61,014 bases of DNA, taken from positions 1-61,014 of the forward strand of contig NZ_ARZY01000029.1 in the NCBI RefSeq assembly GCF_000568405.1. The letters run 5' to 3'. The position numbers and the translations under genes were made by a program. This stretch comes from Catenovulum agarivorans DS-2. GTDB taxonomy: Bacteria; Pseudomonadota; Gammaproteobacteria; Enterobacterales; Alteromonadaceae. Below, piece by piece: positions 1 to 8,296 of this stretch. Each line of letters starts with the position of its first letter. Positions within the stretch are counted from its first letter, which is position 1. The notes under the pieces were generated by a model. It had not been told where the DNA came from and did no database searches. It was given only the letters and a program-made list of their open reading frames with translations.

Positions 1-169
1 AAAAGCTAGGTGTGGTTTAACCGACGCTTACGTTAAACTAAACTTTATTAGGAATATAAATATACGACTTTATCTGTTTACTGGTTATTTAGGGCATGTT
101 ATGAAACTATGATTGCGTATTCGTATAGATATACTCAATAGTGATTGCGAATAATCAGGGGTTATTTAA
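1..169. other. Non-coding flank downstream of polA
   Basis: This AT-rich stretch lies beyond the polA terminator. I see no convincing reading frame or RNA gene in it. In enterobacteria and vibrios the Spot 42 RNA gene follows polA. Its conserved 5' segment is not recognisable here on either strand, although a diverged or more distal copy cannot be excluded because the window ends. Confidence 0.5.
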
Positions 170-201
170 ACAAAACAACCCGTGGTAATTATCCACGGGT
201 T
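165..201 (-). terminator. Rho-independent terminator of polA
   Basis: A perfect 9-bp inverted repeat, AACCCGTGG at 177-185 and CCACGGGTT at 193-201, is separated by a 7-nt loop. Read on the minus strand the hairpin is followed by a U-rich run (GTTTTGTTTAAA). It starts 35 bp past the polA stop codon. Confidence 0.85.
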
Positions 202-235
202 AATTGGCAGGAAAATAAAGGTTTAGAAATGAAGG

Positions 236-3001
236 TTAGTGAGCTTGATCCCAGTCATCACCAATACCAGCTTCTACTAATAGAGGTACCTTTAATTCAG
301 CGGCATTTTGCATTAACTCAACGATCTTACCACTAGCTTCATCAACAAAATCTTCGCGTACTTCAAACACTAATTCATCGTGCACTTGCATAATCATTTT
401 GATTTTTTCCACTTCGATATCATCAATCCACGCTGCAACCTTGATCATAGCTTTCTTGATGATATCAGCTGCCGTCCCTTGCATCGGGGCATTGATGGCT
501 GCACGCTCTGCTGCTTTTCGCACTGCGCCATTTCGAGCTTTGATATCTGGCAAGTGCAGTCTGCGACCAAAAATCGTCTCTACATAACCATTTTCTTCAG
601 CAAATTTACGTGTGTCTTCCATGTAAGTTAATACACCAGGATAACGCTCGAAGTATAAATCCATATATTGTTGAGCTTCGTTCCGTGGAATGTTTAACTG
701 TCGCGATAAACCAAACGCAGACATGCCATAAATTAGACCAAAATTAATCGCTTTGGCGCTACGCCTTTGTTCAGAGCTGACTTGCTCTAATGGTAGATTA
801 AATACTTCTGCAGCGGTCGCTTTATGAATATCTTTGCCTTCGGAGAATGCAGTTAACAAGCCTTTATCAGCAGATAAATGCGCCATAATACGCAATTCTA
901 TTTGGCTGTAGTCGGCTGCAACAATCTTATAGCCATCTTGGGCAACAAAAGCTTTGCGTACTTTACGGCCTGCTTCATTACGGATTGGAATATTCTGTAG
1001 ATTTGGATCGGTTGAGGATAACCTACCCGTTGCTGTAACTGCTTGGTGATAAGAGGTGTGCAAACGTCCTGTTTTATTATCGACCATAGTCGGCAGTTTA
1101 TCAGTATAAGTTGATTTGAGTTTAGCTAAACCACGATACTGTATAATGACCTTTGGTAGTGGATAATCTAATGCGAGTTCTTGTAAAACTTCTTCTGCGG
1201 TTGACGGCGCACCTTTAGGAGTCTTTTTTAGTACTGGGTGATTTAACTTCTCAAACAGAATCGCTTGAAGTTGTTTGGTTGAACTTAGGTTAAACTTTTC
1301 ACCAGCTATTGCAAAAGCTTCTGTTTCTAACTCAGCAAGGCGCACTTCAATTTCTTGGCTTTGCTGTGCCAGCTGGTGAATATCTATATATACACCGTTT
1401 TGTTCAATTTTACTTAAGATAGGTACAAGCGGCAGCTCGATTTCTTTTAATACCGACGTGAGCTTGTCGTCTTGCTGAATGTCTTGCCAAAGCTTTTGAT
1501 GCAATTGCAAACAGATGTCGGCGTCTTCTGCTGCATAAGGTGCCGCTTGCTCTAGTGGTATTTGGTTGAAAGTGAGTTGCTTGGCACCTTTACCCGCTAT
1601 TTCTTCAAAAGATATGGCTTTATGTCCAAGATATTTAAGTGCAAGACTATCCATATCATGGCGAGTACCCACACTATTAAACACATAAGACTCGAGCATA
1701 GAATCAAATTCAATACCATTTAGTTCTATACCATGATTGTTTAAAACATGTTTATCGTATTTTAGATTCTGACCGATTTTTCCGATTTTATTTGACTCAA
1801 GTAATGGCTTAAGTTTGCCTAAAACAAATTCTTCAGATAACTGACGGGGGGCGTCAGGATAATCATGGCCAAATGGCACATAGGCGGCTTGGCCTGGTTC
1901 TACCGCAAAAGAAACCCCAACCACTCTAGCTTGCATATAGTTTAGAGAGGTCGTTTCTGTATCAAAAGCAAAACGCTCGGAGTTTTCTAATTTAGCTAGC
2001 CAAAGGTTAAACTCAGTTTCATCTAATATGCAGGCATATTCTGCATCTTTTTTCGCTGCTTGCTCGGCTGCATCAGCTACTTCAGTACCTTTCGCTGAGT
2101 TTGTTGATTTGCCATTCTGTTGGCCCAATATTTCACTTAACCATCGTTTAAATTCCATTTCTTGAAAAAGCTCAATTAATGCCGCTTGATCGGGTGCTTG
2201 TATATCAAAGTCTGCTGGTGTTAAATCTAACTCTACATCGGTTTTGATGGTTGCAAGCTGGTACGAGAGTTCAAGTTGCTCTTTGTTCTCATCCAACTTC
2301 TTCGGCATGGTTTTAGCCCCTCTAAAACCAAGCTCAGCAACCTTTGCCGTATCTTGATATAAGGCTTTAATATTACCCATTCCTTGTAACATCGCGACGG
2401 CTGTTTTGGGCCCCACGCCGGGTAAACCTGGGATGTTGTCTACCTTATCACCCATTAATGCAAGATAATCTATGATTAAATCAGGGCCTATACCAAACTT
2501 TTCTTCAACTGCATCGACATCCATTACTGTGTCAGTCATAGTGTTGATTAAAGTGACATGTTGATTAACCAGCTGAGCCATATCTTTATCACCAGTACTG
2601 ATCAACGTATGTCGACCTTGTTCGCTCGCTTGTTTTGCAAGCGTACCGATTACATCGTCTGCTTCAACCCCTTCAATAGAGACTAAAGGCAACCCCATGG
2701 CTTTGATAATTTTATGCAGAGGTTCAATTTGGCTGCGCAACTCGTCTGGCATTGGAGGCCTGTTTGCTTTGTAGTCTGCATACATATCGTTGCGAAAAGT
2801 TTTACCTTTTGCATCAAAGACAACGATCATTTGTGTTGGCTTAAACTTATTTATCAAGCTCTTAAGCATATTGACTACGCCATACACCGCACCTGTTGGC
2901 TCACCTTTTGAGTTAGTTAAATGGGGTGGTGCATGAAAAGCTCTAAACAAGTAAGAGGAACCGTCGACCAGTACAAGTGGGTTTTGTGGAATTTGTGCCA
3001 T
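236..3001 (-). CDS. polA: DNA polymerase I
   Basis: PolA removes RNA primers and fills gaps at Okazaki junctions and in excision repair. The 921-residue product has the full three-part family layout: an N-terminal 5'-3' exonuclease (about 1-290), a 3'-5' proofreading domain with its acidic motif FDTET and a later YAAEDAD, and the polymerase domain. The polymerase domain shows motif A (ADYSQIELR), motif B ([14 protein letters not shown]) and motif C (QVHDELVFE). Proofreading therefore looks intact. The frame is open to a TTG at 3010, but the ATG at 3001 gives the family-typical N-terminus ([17 protein letters not shown]) and is preferred. It is a monocistronic minus-strand gene with its own promoter and terminator. 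Length is close to the E. coli enzyme (928). Confidence 0.98.
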   Translation of the reverse strand: MAQIPQNPLVLVDGSSYLFRAFHAPPHLTNSKGEPTGAVYGVVNMLKSLINKFKPTQMIVVFDAKGKTFRNDMYADYKANRPPMPDELRSQIEPLHKIIKAMGLPLVSIEGVEADDVIGTLAKQASEQGRHTLISTGDKDMAQLVNQHVTLINTMTDTVMDVDAVEEKFGIGPDLIIDYLALMGDKVDNIPGLPGVGPKTAVAMLQGMGNIKALYQDTAKVAELGFRGAKTMPKKLDENKEQLELSYQLATIKTDVELDLTPADFDIQAPDQAALIELFQEMEFKRWLSEILGQQNGKSTNSAKGTEVADAAEQAAKKDAEYACILDETEFNLWLAKLENSERFAFDTETTSLNYMQARVVGVSFAVEPGQAAYVPFGHDYPDAPRQLSEEFVLGKLKPLLESNKIGKIGQNLKYDKHVLNNHGIELNGIEFDSMLESYVFNSVGTRHDMDSLALKYLGHKAISFEEIAGKGAKQLTFNQIPLEQAAPYAAEDADICLQLHQKLWQDIQQDDKLTSVLKEIELPLVPILSKIEQNGVYIDIHQLAQQSQEIEVRLAELETEAFAIAGEKFNLSSTKQLQAILFEKLNHPVLKKTPKGAPSTAEEVLQELALDYPLPKVIIQYRGLAKLKSTYTDKLPTMVDNKTGRLHTSYHQAVTATGRLSSTDPNLQNIPIRNEAGRKVRKAFVAQDGYKIVAADYSQIELRIMAHLSADKGLLTAFSEGKDIHKATAAEVFNLPLEQVSSEQRRSAKAINFGLIYGMSAFGLSRQLNIPRNEAQQYMDLYFERYPGVLTYMEDTRKFAEENGYVETIFGRRLHLPDIKARNGAVRKAAERAAINAPMQGTAADIIKKAMIKVAAWIDDIEVEKIKMIMQVHDELVFEVREDFVDEASGKIVELMQNAAELKVPLLVEAGIGDDWDQAH

Positions 3002-3037
3002 ATTATTCAATTGCTTTTGTTAGCGCGAAATAAAGAC

Positions 3038-3066
3038 ATTATACGGTATTCTTTGTCTTTTTAAGA
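3038..3066 (-). promoter_or_regulatory. Putative sigma-70 promoter of polA
   Basis: On the minus strand a perfect -10 hexamer TATAAT lies at 3043-3038, about 37 bp upstream of the polA ATG. A weak -35 match (TTAAAA) lies 15 nt further upstream. Assignment rests on the -10 element and its position only. Confidence 0.5.
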
Positions 3067-3088
3067 GAGGGTGAACAATAAGAACTTC

Positions 3089-3097
3089 TGTGGATAA
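3089..3097. promoter_or_regulatory. DnaA box upstream of polA (proximal)
   Basis: TGTGGATAA is a perfect match to the reverse complement of the 9-mer DnaA box TTATCCACA. It lies about 46 bp upstream of the putative polA -10 element. Confidence 0.5.
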
Positions 3098-3271
3098 GTT
3101 TGTGAATTATGTGCAAGAAACAACCTACAAATTAAATTGCAAGGCTGTTAGTAAAATACAGGTATTAATAAAATTTTGAATTCGATAGACAAGTTATCTA
3201 ATTTTTTTATTTTAAATTTTTGATTTTTATGGTTTTTTATTTTAATTAAAGTTTAAGATTGATTTCCACCT

Positions 3272-3280
3272 TGTGGATAA
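3272..3280. promoter_or_regulatory. DnaA box upstream of polA (distal)
   Basis: This is a second perfect TGTGGATAA, in the same orientation as the one at 3089-3097. An AT-rich tract separates the two. Confidence 0.45.
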
Positions 3281-3353
3281 CTTTGTTAATTATTATTATT
3301 TGAATGCTTTTAGGCTGTTTGTATAACTTTTTAGTTTAACCAAGTTAATACAA

Positions 3354-3373
3354 GCCACTCAAAAAAGAGTGGC
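3354..3373 (-). terminator. Possible terminator downstream of the kinase-like gene
   Basis: A perfect 7-bp stem GCCACTC/GAGTGGC encloses a 6-nt loop, about 125 bp past the stop of the 3498-5153 gene. The U-run after the stem is poor on both strands, so it may be a weak or Rho-assisted terminator. Confidence 0.35.
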
Positions 3374-3497
3374 AGCTAATTTACCTGTTCAATTAGAAAA
3401 TTACTACTCTTTTTTAAACACCAATTTATATTAGTAAATAAGTAAATTTTATAAGCCAAGTTAATCAATGGGTTGACGGGTAGTGTCGGTTTCTTGG

Positions 3498-5153
3498 CTA
3501 ATTTTTGTTTTCTGTTATTGGTAGCGTTAAGTTAACCCGAGTAAATCGTCCTAATTTGCTACTCACTTCAATTTTTCCATTTAGCTTGTCACTTATGATT
3601 TGTTGAGCCAAATGAAGCCCTGAGTGGGTATCGATAGACTCTGTCGCAAATATTTTGTTCAATGTGTCGTCGTCTATGCCATTGCCATTGTCTTCAATGC
3701 GCATTTGTATGGACTGCTTGTCTTTGCTTTTAAAGGCTTCAATCATAACAATTCCGTCTGGTTTACCACTAAATCCATGTTCAATGCTGTTGTTTAATAC
3801 CACACAAATTGCATGTGTCAGAGATCCTGAGTAAGCGCTAATTTCTAAGTCACCAGGTAGATTTTCGATAAATTTAACTTTTTTATGTTGGTTTGATTTT
3901 TTATAAATAGACGTGATAGCTGCAGTATGGAGCTGCAAGTTTATGTTGCGCAAGGTGTCTTGTTTTAAATCTGAAGCAAATTGTTCAAGTGTATAGGTTG
4001 CTTCAGCGGCGATAAGCAGTTGTGATGATGAAGCGCGCGTTAGTTTAGTTGCATTGTCTAGGTAGCTACCAACAAGTGATTTTGTAACACGACCATCAGT
4101 TAGCTTATTCTTTAAGTTAATCGTACGTTCTTCTAGCGATGAGACTGCTTTAATTGCTTGGCTAACCGCAGGGCTAATTTCAGCAGCGGCAATTGGTGCC
4201 ATGTCATTGATAATGGCAAATCTAGAGTTTCGTTTAATGCTTTCTTTGGCCGATGTAAGCTGTTGGTGAATTGTATGGTTTTGTTCTTGTAATAACTGGC
4301 TGGTTACTTTTTGCTGTCTTTGCTGATACCAAATTAGTAACAACAGCAGGGTGAGCAATAAAGTGGCTAGAATGGTAATGCCAATTAATTTAGATACTTC
4401 AGGGGCCTGCCATTTAGGTAAAAAAGTTGCAGTAGGCTCTGCTGAAAGCGTGATATCAAAGTAACTAGATTCTAACGTGATTTGTATTTGATTTTTGTCG
4501 GTGTGTAGCTTACCAAAATGCCAGTTAATCAGCTGCATTTTTTGTTTATCAAAGGCTTGTAATGCAAAATTCAGCTTGGTTTGTGGATGCGCTTTAATTA
4601 GTGGTAACTTAAGTAAATTAAGGTCTATTTCTGACAAGAAAAACCACTCGGCATTGGCTAAGTGTACTTTTTTGCCTAACAGTAATGTTGTGTTATCTAG
4701 CCGCTTGCTTACTACGCCTTGTTGCTGCTGGCTTTTGTGAAGCATAGATAACAATGTTTGTTGGTAACTGTCTTGTTGATATTTTTCAGCTGTGCCTGCT
4801 GAATATATATGCTGTAATCTTGCATTGTTTGTTGAGTATGCTGCCAATGATGCCACCATGATTTCTGGTGTGTTTGTTATTTGCTGTTTAACCCAAAAAT
4901 CGAGTTGCTCAGGTGAAACGTTTGGAACAGATACCACTAAGGTTGAAAATGCATCGAATAAGTGGAATGGCGCTGATAGATGTTGCTGCGCTTGTTGAGC
5001 AAACGGCGTTGCGGCTGGTTTTATCCTGCCATCTAACCATGCCGAAAAACTATAGTGTTTGATCGCTTGCTGGGCAACATATGTGGTGAGAGTACTGCAG
5101 ATCAGTAGAACTGTAATGACAATCCAAACGGGTATTTTTATTTTGTTTAGCAT
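3498..5153 (-). CDS. Membrane sensor histidine kinase-like protein lacking the phospho-acceptor histidine
   Basis: The 551-residue protein has an N-terminal membrane segment (about 8-27), a periplasmic domain (about 30-250), a second membrane segment (about 256-276), a coiled linker and a C-terminal GHKL ATPase domain. The ATPase shows an N box (NNSIEHG, 454-460), a G1 box (DNGNGI, 488-493) and a G2-like SGLHLAQQI. In the dimerisation helix the segment MAPIAAAEISP (318-328) aligns with the usual MA..IAHEI.. motif, but A324 stands where the phosphorylated His belongs, while the following Glu is kept. It may therefore be a pseudokinase or ATP-dependent scaffold. It lies 11 nt downstream of a YfiR-like gene, so the periplasmic domain may respond to that protein. 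No response regulator gene is adjacent. Confidence 0.7.
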   Translation of the reverse strand: MLNKIKIPVWIVITVLLICSTLTTYVAQQAIKHYSFSAWLDGRIKPAATPFAQQAQQHLSAPFHLFDAFSTLVVSVPNVSPEQLDFWVKQQITNTPEIMVASLAAYSTNNARLQHIYSAGTAEKYQQDSYQQTLLSMLHKSQQQQGVVSKRLDNTTLLLGKKVHLANAEWFFLSEIDLNLLKLPLIKAHPQTKLNFALQAFDKQKMQLINWHFGKLHTDKNQIQITLESSYFDITLSAEPTATFLPKWQAPEVSKLIGITILATLLLTLLLLLIWYQQRQQKVTSQLLQEQNHTIHQQLTSAKESIKRNSRFAIINDMAPIAAAEISPAVSQAIKAVSSLEERTINLKNKLTDGRVTKSLVGSYLDNATKLTRASSSQLLIAAEATYTLEQFASDLKQDTLRNINLQLHTAAITSIYKKSNQHKKVKFIENLPGDLEISAYSGSLTHAICVVLNNSIEHGFSGKPDGIVMIEAFKSKDKQSIQMRIEDNGNGIDDDTLNKIFATESIDTHSGLHLAQQIISDKLNGKIEVSSKLGRFTRVNLTLPITENKN

Positions 5154-5164
5154 GCTAAATCCTA

Positions 5165-5698
5165 CTAAAACTTAATGGGCATTGAGTAAAGAGCTTTTAT
5201 TTTAAACTGCTGGCTGTTTTCCGAGTCATTGACTTTCAATTGCAGCGTTTGGCCTTTGCTGATTAAGCTGATGTCACCCTGTTTAGTCAGAAATTTTTCT
5301 CCATTACCAATGGTTAGTAGTCCCCGCTGTTTTGCATGAGAGACAATTTGTTCGATGTTCAGTGCACTTGTTGTTTGATCAAAATAGTAAATTTGGCATG
5401 AATGTTCTATATCAAAGTTGACTAGGTCTTGTTGGTTATCAAAAGTATGGAATTTTACGAAGTAGGGCGGAGACATTACAAATTTATATTGTTCAACGTA
5501 TTGAGCGGCAGAGTAGTGACCTGACACAAAGCTACACATATTTAGTTGATTTGTTGCACTTATGGTTTGCCAATGTGTATTGGATAATGCCCAAATAATC
5601 AATCGAGCTTTGTTGTGTGCTTGCTCTTCTGCGTACAGCATAGAATTGCAAAAGCTGAAAAAGCTAAATAACAGACAAGACAAGAGGCGTTTTTTCAC
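5165..5698 (-). CDS. YfiR-like (DUF4154) periplasmic protein
   Basis: This is a 177-residue protein with a clear signal peptide (hydrophobic 5-20, cleavage near LYA-EE). The mature part has the layout of the YfiR/DUF4154 family: a conserved Cys in a short strand (NMCSFV), a second in HSCQIYYF, and the LLTIGNGEKF...GDISLI block near the C-terminus that matches the family LTVSD...GG.I motif. Known YfiR proteins are periplasmic inhibitors of a membrane diguanylate cyclase. Here the partner gene directly downstream is a kinase-like protein instead. The start is GTG at 5698, supported by AGGA in AAAGGACCACTGTG. It is the first gene of a two-gene unit. Confidence 0.7.
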   Translation of the reverse strand: MKKRLLSCLLFSFFSFCNSMLYAEEQAHNKARLIIWALSNTHWQTISATNQLNMCSFVSGHYSAAQYVEQYKFVMSPPYFVKFHTFDNQQDLVNFDIEHSCQIYYFDQTTSALNIEQIVSHAKQRGLLTIGNGEKFLTKQGDISLISKGQTLQLKVNDSENSQQFKIKALYSMPIKF

Positions 5699-5730
5699 AG
5701 TGGTCCTTTGTTGTAATGAACAAACTATCA

Positions 5731-5742
5731 GGGTTTAAACCC
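5731..5742. promoter_or_regulatory. Perfect 12-bp palindrome upstream of the YfiR-like gene
   Basis: GGGTTTAAACCC lies 33 bp upstream of the GTG start at 5698, in the 195-bp divergent gap towards the glycosylase gene. It could be an operator for the YfiR-like/kinase-like pair. No regulator is assigned. Confidence 0.3.
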
Positions 5743-5893
5743 GACACACTCTAGCATAATTTACTTATAGTATAACGAATTAACTGCTGCTTAAAATCTG
5801 ATTGCTACTTTCTTAAACAAACAGTTATCAATTAAACCACTTTGTAAAATCTAGTGGTATGATGCAGTCTAGACAGCGACTAGAGGATTATAA

Positions 5894-6589
5894 ATGGAAC
5901 GCTTTGACAATATTATTGAAAGAGCAATTCAGCGCAAAGGCAACGAACAAGTTGTTATGTCTTATGTTGGTACTCCATTATCTAACCAAGCGATAGCGCA
6001 AATCACAGATGATAGATTTTTAGCAGCATTTACCAAAAAGGTATTTCAGTCTGGTTTTGTTTGGCGAGTGGTTGAAAACAAATGGCCTAATTTTGAAGAA
6101 TGTTTTTTTGCTTTTGAAATAGAAAAAATTTTGATGATGCCAGCGGAATTGTTAGAGAAAAAAGCAGCCGATCCAAAAATTATTCGTAATGGCAAAAAAG
6201 TTCAGAGCATCTATGAAAACGCATTGATGATTCACGATGTACAAATAGAATATGGTCACTCTTTTAGTCAGTTTATAGCTGATTGGCCAGAGAGCGATAG
6301 AGTAGGTTTGTGGGGTTATCTTAAAAAGCACGGGTGTCGTTTAGGTGGAAATACTGGCCCGTACGCACTGCGAGCCTTAGGAATCGACACATTTTTACTG
6401 ACGCAAGACGTTGAAGCTTACTTTAGAGCTAACAAGCTGATAGAAGGTGGTGCCACAAGTAAGCGCAGCTTGCAGCAAATTCAACAAGGTTTCAATGAAT
6501 GGCGAGACGAAACTGGCTTGTCGTATCAGGCGTTAAGTCAAATCTTAGCCATGAGTGTTGGAGACAATAGAATTGCAATCGCAGAGTAA
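5894..6589 (+). CDS. DNA-3-methyladenine glycosylase I family protein
   Basis: This is predicted to excise 3-methyladenine-type lesions in base excision repair. The 231-residue protein carries the Tag-family core: VFQSGFVWRVVENKWPNF (about 51-68) and the helix-hairpin-helix-like segment KKHGCRLGGNTGPYALRALG (about 143-162). Unlike E. coli Tag it lacks the N-terminal MERCGW segment and its zinc-binding Cys. No C-terminal His/Cys pair is obvious, so it is a zinc-less or divergent subgroup. The ATG at 5894 is preceded by AGAGGA at good spacing. The rsmJ gene follows immediately and is probably co-transcribed. Confidence 0.8.
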   Translation: MERFDNIIERAIQRKGNEQVVMSYVGTPLSNQAIAQITDDRFLAAFTKKVFQSGFVWRVVENKWPNFEECFFAFEIEKILMMPAELLEKKAADPKIIRNGKKVQSIYENALMIHDVQIEYGHSFSQFIADWPESDRVGLWGYLKKHGCRLGGNTGPYALRALGIDTFLLTQDVEAYFRANKLIEGGATSKRSLQQIQQGFNEWRDETGLSYQALSQILAMSVGDNRIAIAE

Positions 6590-6590
6590 T

Positions 6591-7346
6591 GTGCATTTAG
6601 TTGCACCTTGTGGACAGCTCGATGCCAATGCTGAGCAACTTATAAGCCGTTTTCAGCTCGCGTTAGTCGACGCGACTGAGCACGACCTACATTTATTGTG
6701 GCAAGATGGTAAATTGCAATTGGTTCAGCAGTCACAACCAAAACAGGCTGGCATCCTTGTGGATTTTCTAGGGGCAGCCGCAACTTACCGACGAAAGCAG
6801 GTTAGCATTAAACAAGAACTGATTGCTCGAGCAGTCGGTTGTAAAAACAATATTCGACCCGTAGTGCTAGATGCAACGGCAGGATTAGGACGAGATAGTT
6901 TGGTATTAGCCAGTGTCGGATGCAAAGTGGTTATGTTAGAGCGCAATCGTGCAGTCGCGGCTTTATTGTCAGATGGGCTTAGGAGACTACAACAAGCTGA
7001 ACAGTCTGCTTGGGCCAAAAATTTTATTGGTTTGTATAATGCGAGCCTGCTGAGTACACAGAGAGATTTTTTGGCAAAATTGCCTAGGATCGATACAGTT
7101 TATTTAGATCCTATGTATCCGCACAAAAAAAAGTCGGCCGCGGTGAAAAAGGAGATGAAAGCCTTTCAAGGGTTTGTTGGCGCCGATGAAGATGCAGATG
7201 CCTTGTTACCCGCAGCGATAGAGTTATGCCGCTCGCGTGTGGTTGTGAAACGGCCGGATTATGCCGAGTATTTGAATAAACAAAAACCAGATTTTAGTTT
7301 AGAGTCGAAAAAGCACAGATTTGATGTATATTTGAAACACAGTTAA
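6591..7346 (+). CDS. rsmJ: 16S rRNA (guanine-1516-N2)-methyltransferase
   Basis: RsmJ methylates G1516 of 16S rRNA using S-adenosylmethionine. Family landmarks are GILVDFLG, the SAM site DATAGLGRDSLVLASVGCKVVMLERN, the catalytic-region motif YLDPMYPHKKKSA, and VVVKRPDY near the C-terminus. The chosen start is GTG at 6591, one base past the upstream stop. It yields 251 residues and puts GILVDF at the same distance from the N-terminus as in the 250-residue E. coli protein. The frame stays open to a GTG at 6555, which would give 263 residues and overlap the glycosylase gene. Neither start has a strong ribosome-binding site. Confidence 0.92.
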   Translation: MHLVAPCGQLDANAEQLISRFQLALVDATEHDLHLLWQDGKLQLVQQSQPKQAGILVDFLGAAATYRRKQVSIKQELIARAVGCKNNIRPVVLDATAGLGRDSLVLASVGCKVVMLERNRAVAALLSDGLRRLQQAEQSAWAKNFIGLYNASLLSTQRDFLAKLPRIDTVYLDPMYPHKKKSAAVKKEMKAFQGFVGADEDADALLPAAIELCRSRVVVKRPDYAEYLNKQKPDFSLESKKHRFDVYLKHS

Positions 7347-7366
7347 TTGAAACTCTGGAGCTAAAT

Positions 7367-7747
7367 ATGGGATTGTTAGATGGATTGTTGGGTAACGCCA
7401 GTGAAATTGAGACTGATGAAGTTCAACAGGAATTACAACCAATACTTGCCGATGAAGAAAATGTTGTATTTGCGGTCAAAGAAATTCGCGATATGTATGT
7501 TTTTACCAACCTTCGGTTATTGTTAATCGATAAACAAGGTGTAACAGGCAGAAAGGTTGAATACCATTCGATACCATATCGTGCTATAACCCATTTTAAA
7601 TTAGAGACCGCTGGTCACTTTGATTTAGACGCCGAGCTTAAAATTTGGATTTCTGGGGCAGACTCACCAATCGAACGCGAGTTAAAAAGCGGCGACACAA
7701 CTTTGGGGATCCAAAAAGCTTTGGCGAACTTTGCATTAAAAAAATAG
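7367..7747 (+). CDS. Bacterial PH-domain protein (DUF1696-like)
   Basis: This is a 126-residue soluble protein made almost entirely of one bacterial pleckstrin-homology fold. Typical features are the short [10 protein letters not shown]-terminus, the strand pairs around [20 protein letters not shown] and LLIDKQG, and the [16 protein letters not shown] block. The family's biochemical role is unknown. The gene sits between rsmJ and the YajQ-family gene with gaps of only 20 and 13 nt and probably belongs to the same transcript. GGAGC precedes the ATG. Confidence 0.75.
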   Translation: MGLLDGLLGNASEIETDEVQQELQPILADEENVVFAVKEIRDMYVFTNLRLLLIDKQGVTGRKVEYHSIPYRAITHFKLETAGHFDLDAELKIWISGADSPIERELKSGDTTLGIQKALANFALKK

Positions 7748-7760
7748 TGGAAATACAGGT

Positions 7761-8243
7761 ATGCCATCTTTTGACATAGTTACAGAAATAAATATAGAAG
7801 AAGCACGCAATGCGGCAGACAATGCACAACGAGAGTTATCGACACGTTTTGACTTTCGCGGCGTAGAAGCGAGTTTTGAATATGTATCTGAAAGCATTAA
7901 ATTAACCGCCGAAGCAGAGTTTCAATTGGAGCAAATGCTCGACATTCTGCGAAGCAAAATGGCTAAACGTAATTTAGATCCTAAAGCGGTTAAAGTAGGT
8001 GCCTTTGAGCACTCGGGTAAAACACACAAAACAACGGTCACTTTTGTCCAAGGTATCGATACTGCCATGGCAAAGAAGCTAACCAAGTTAATCAAAGATA
8101 GTAAATTGAAAGTGCAAGCCTCAATTCAGGGTGAGCAGGTTCGAGTGACAGGTAAAAAGCGTGATGATTTACAACAAGTGATGCAATTGGTGCGAGGCGC
8201 TGAACTTGAACAACCGTTTCAGTTTACCAATTTTAGAGATTAA
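7761..8243 (+). CDS. yajQ: YajQ family nucleotide-binding protein
   Basis: The 160-residue protein matches the YajQ/UPF0234 family over its full length. It begins [18 protein letters not shown], continues with the RFDFRG motif, and ends with the repeat-fold segment [16 protein letters not shown] followed by PFQFTNFRD. The family has two ferredoxin-like domains. Members in Xanthomonas and Pseudomonas bind cyclic di-GMP, and others bind nucleic acid. Which applies here cannot be read from the sequence. It is the last gene of the run and is followed by a strong hairpin. Confidence 0.92.
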   Translation: MPSFDIVTEINIEEARNAADNAQRELSTRFDFRGVEASFEYVSESIKLTAEAEFQLEQMLDILRSKMAKRNLDPKAVKVGAFEHSGKTHKTTVTFVQGIDTAMAKKLTKLIKDSKLKVQASIQGEQVRVTGKKRDDLQQVMQLVRGAELEQPFQFTNFRD

Positions 8244-8248
8244 TTTGA

Positions 8249-8285
8249 GCATAGAAGTGCTTGAATAAAGCACTTCTTGGCTATG
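8249..8285. terminator. Bidirectional terminator-like hairpin between yajQ and cysE
   Basis: A 10-bp perfect stem AGAAGTGCTT (8253-8262)/AAGCACTTCT (8268-8277) with a 5-nt loop is flanked by CATAG/CTATG, which can extend it. It lies in the 53-bp convergent gap and can serve both genes. T-tracts are weak. Confidence 0.6.
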
Positions 8286-8296
8286 ACACTTCGCGA

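Larger units (their letters stand above)
3011..3497. other. AT-rich intergenic region between polA and the kinase-like gene
   Basis: This region of about 490 bp has no plausible gene. It contains the polA promoter, two perfect DnaA-box 9-mers 183 bp apart (3089-3097 and 3272-3280), a very AT-rich tract between them (about 3180-3250), and a hairpin at 3354-3373. It could be a DnaA-controlled promoter region, a DnaA-titrating site or simply an AT-rich spacer. Confidence 0.6.

Noticed and set aside
1-235. Spot 42 (spf) RNA gene expected downstream of polA.
   Set aside because: The conserved 5' region of Spot 42 is not recognisable on either strand. Only the polA terminator hairpin is supported.
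3011-3497. Chromosomal replication origin.
   Set aside because: Only two perfect DnaA boxes were found, with no cluster, and dnaA, dnaN and mnmG are absent. A regulatory or titration role is more modest and sufficient.
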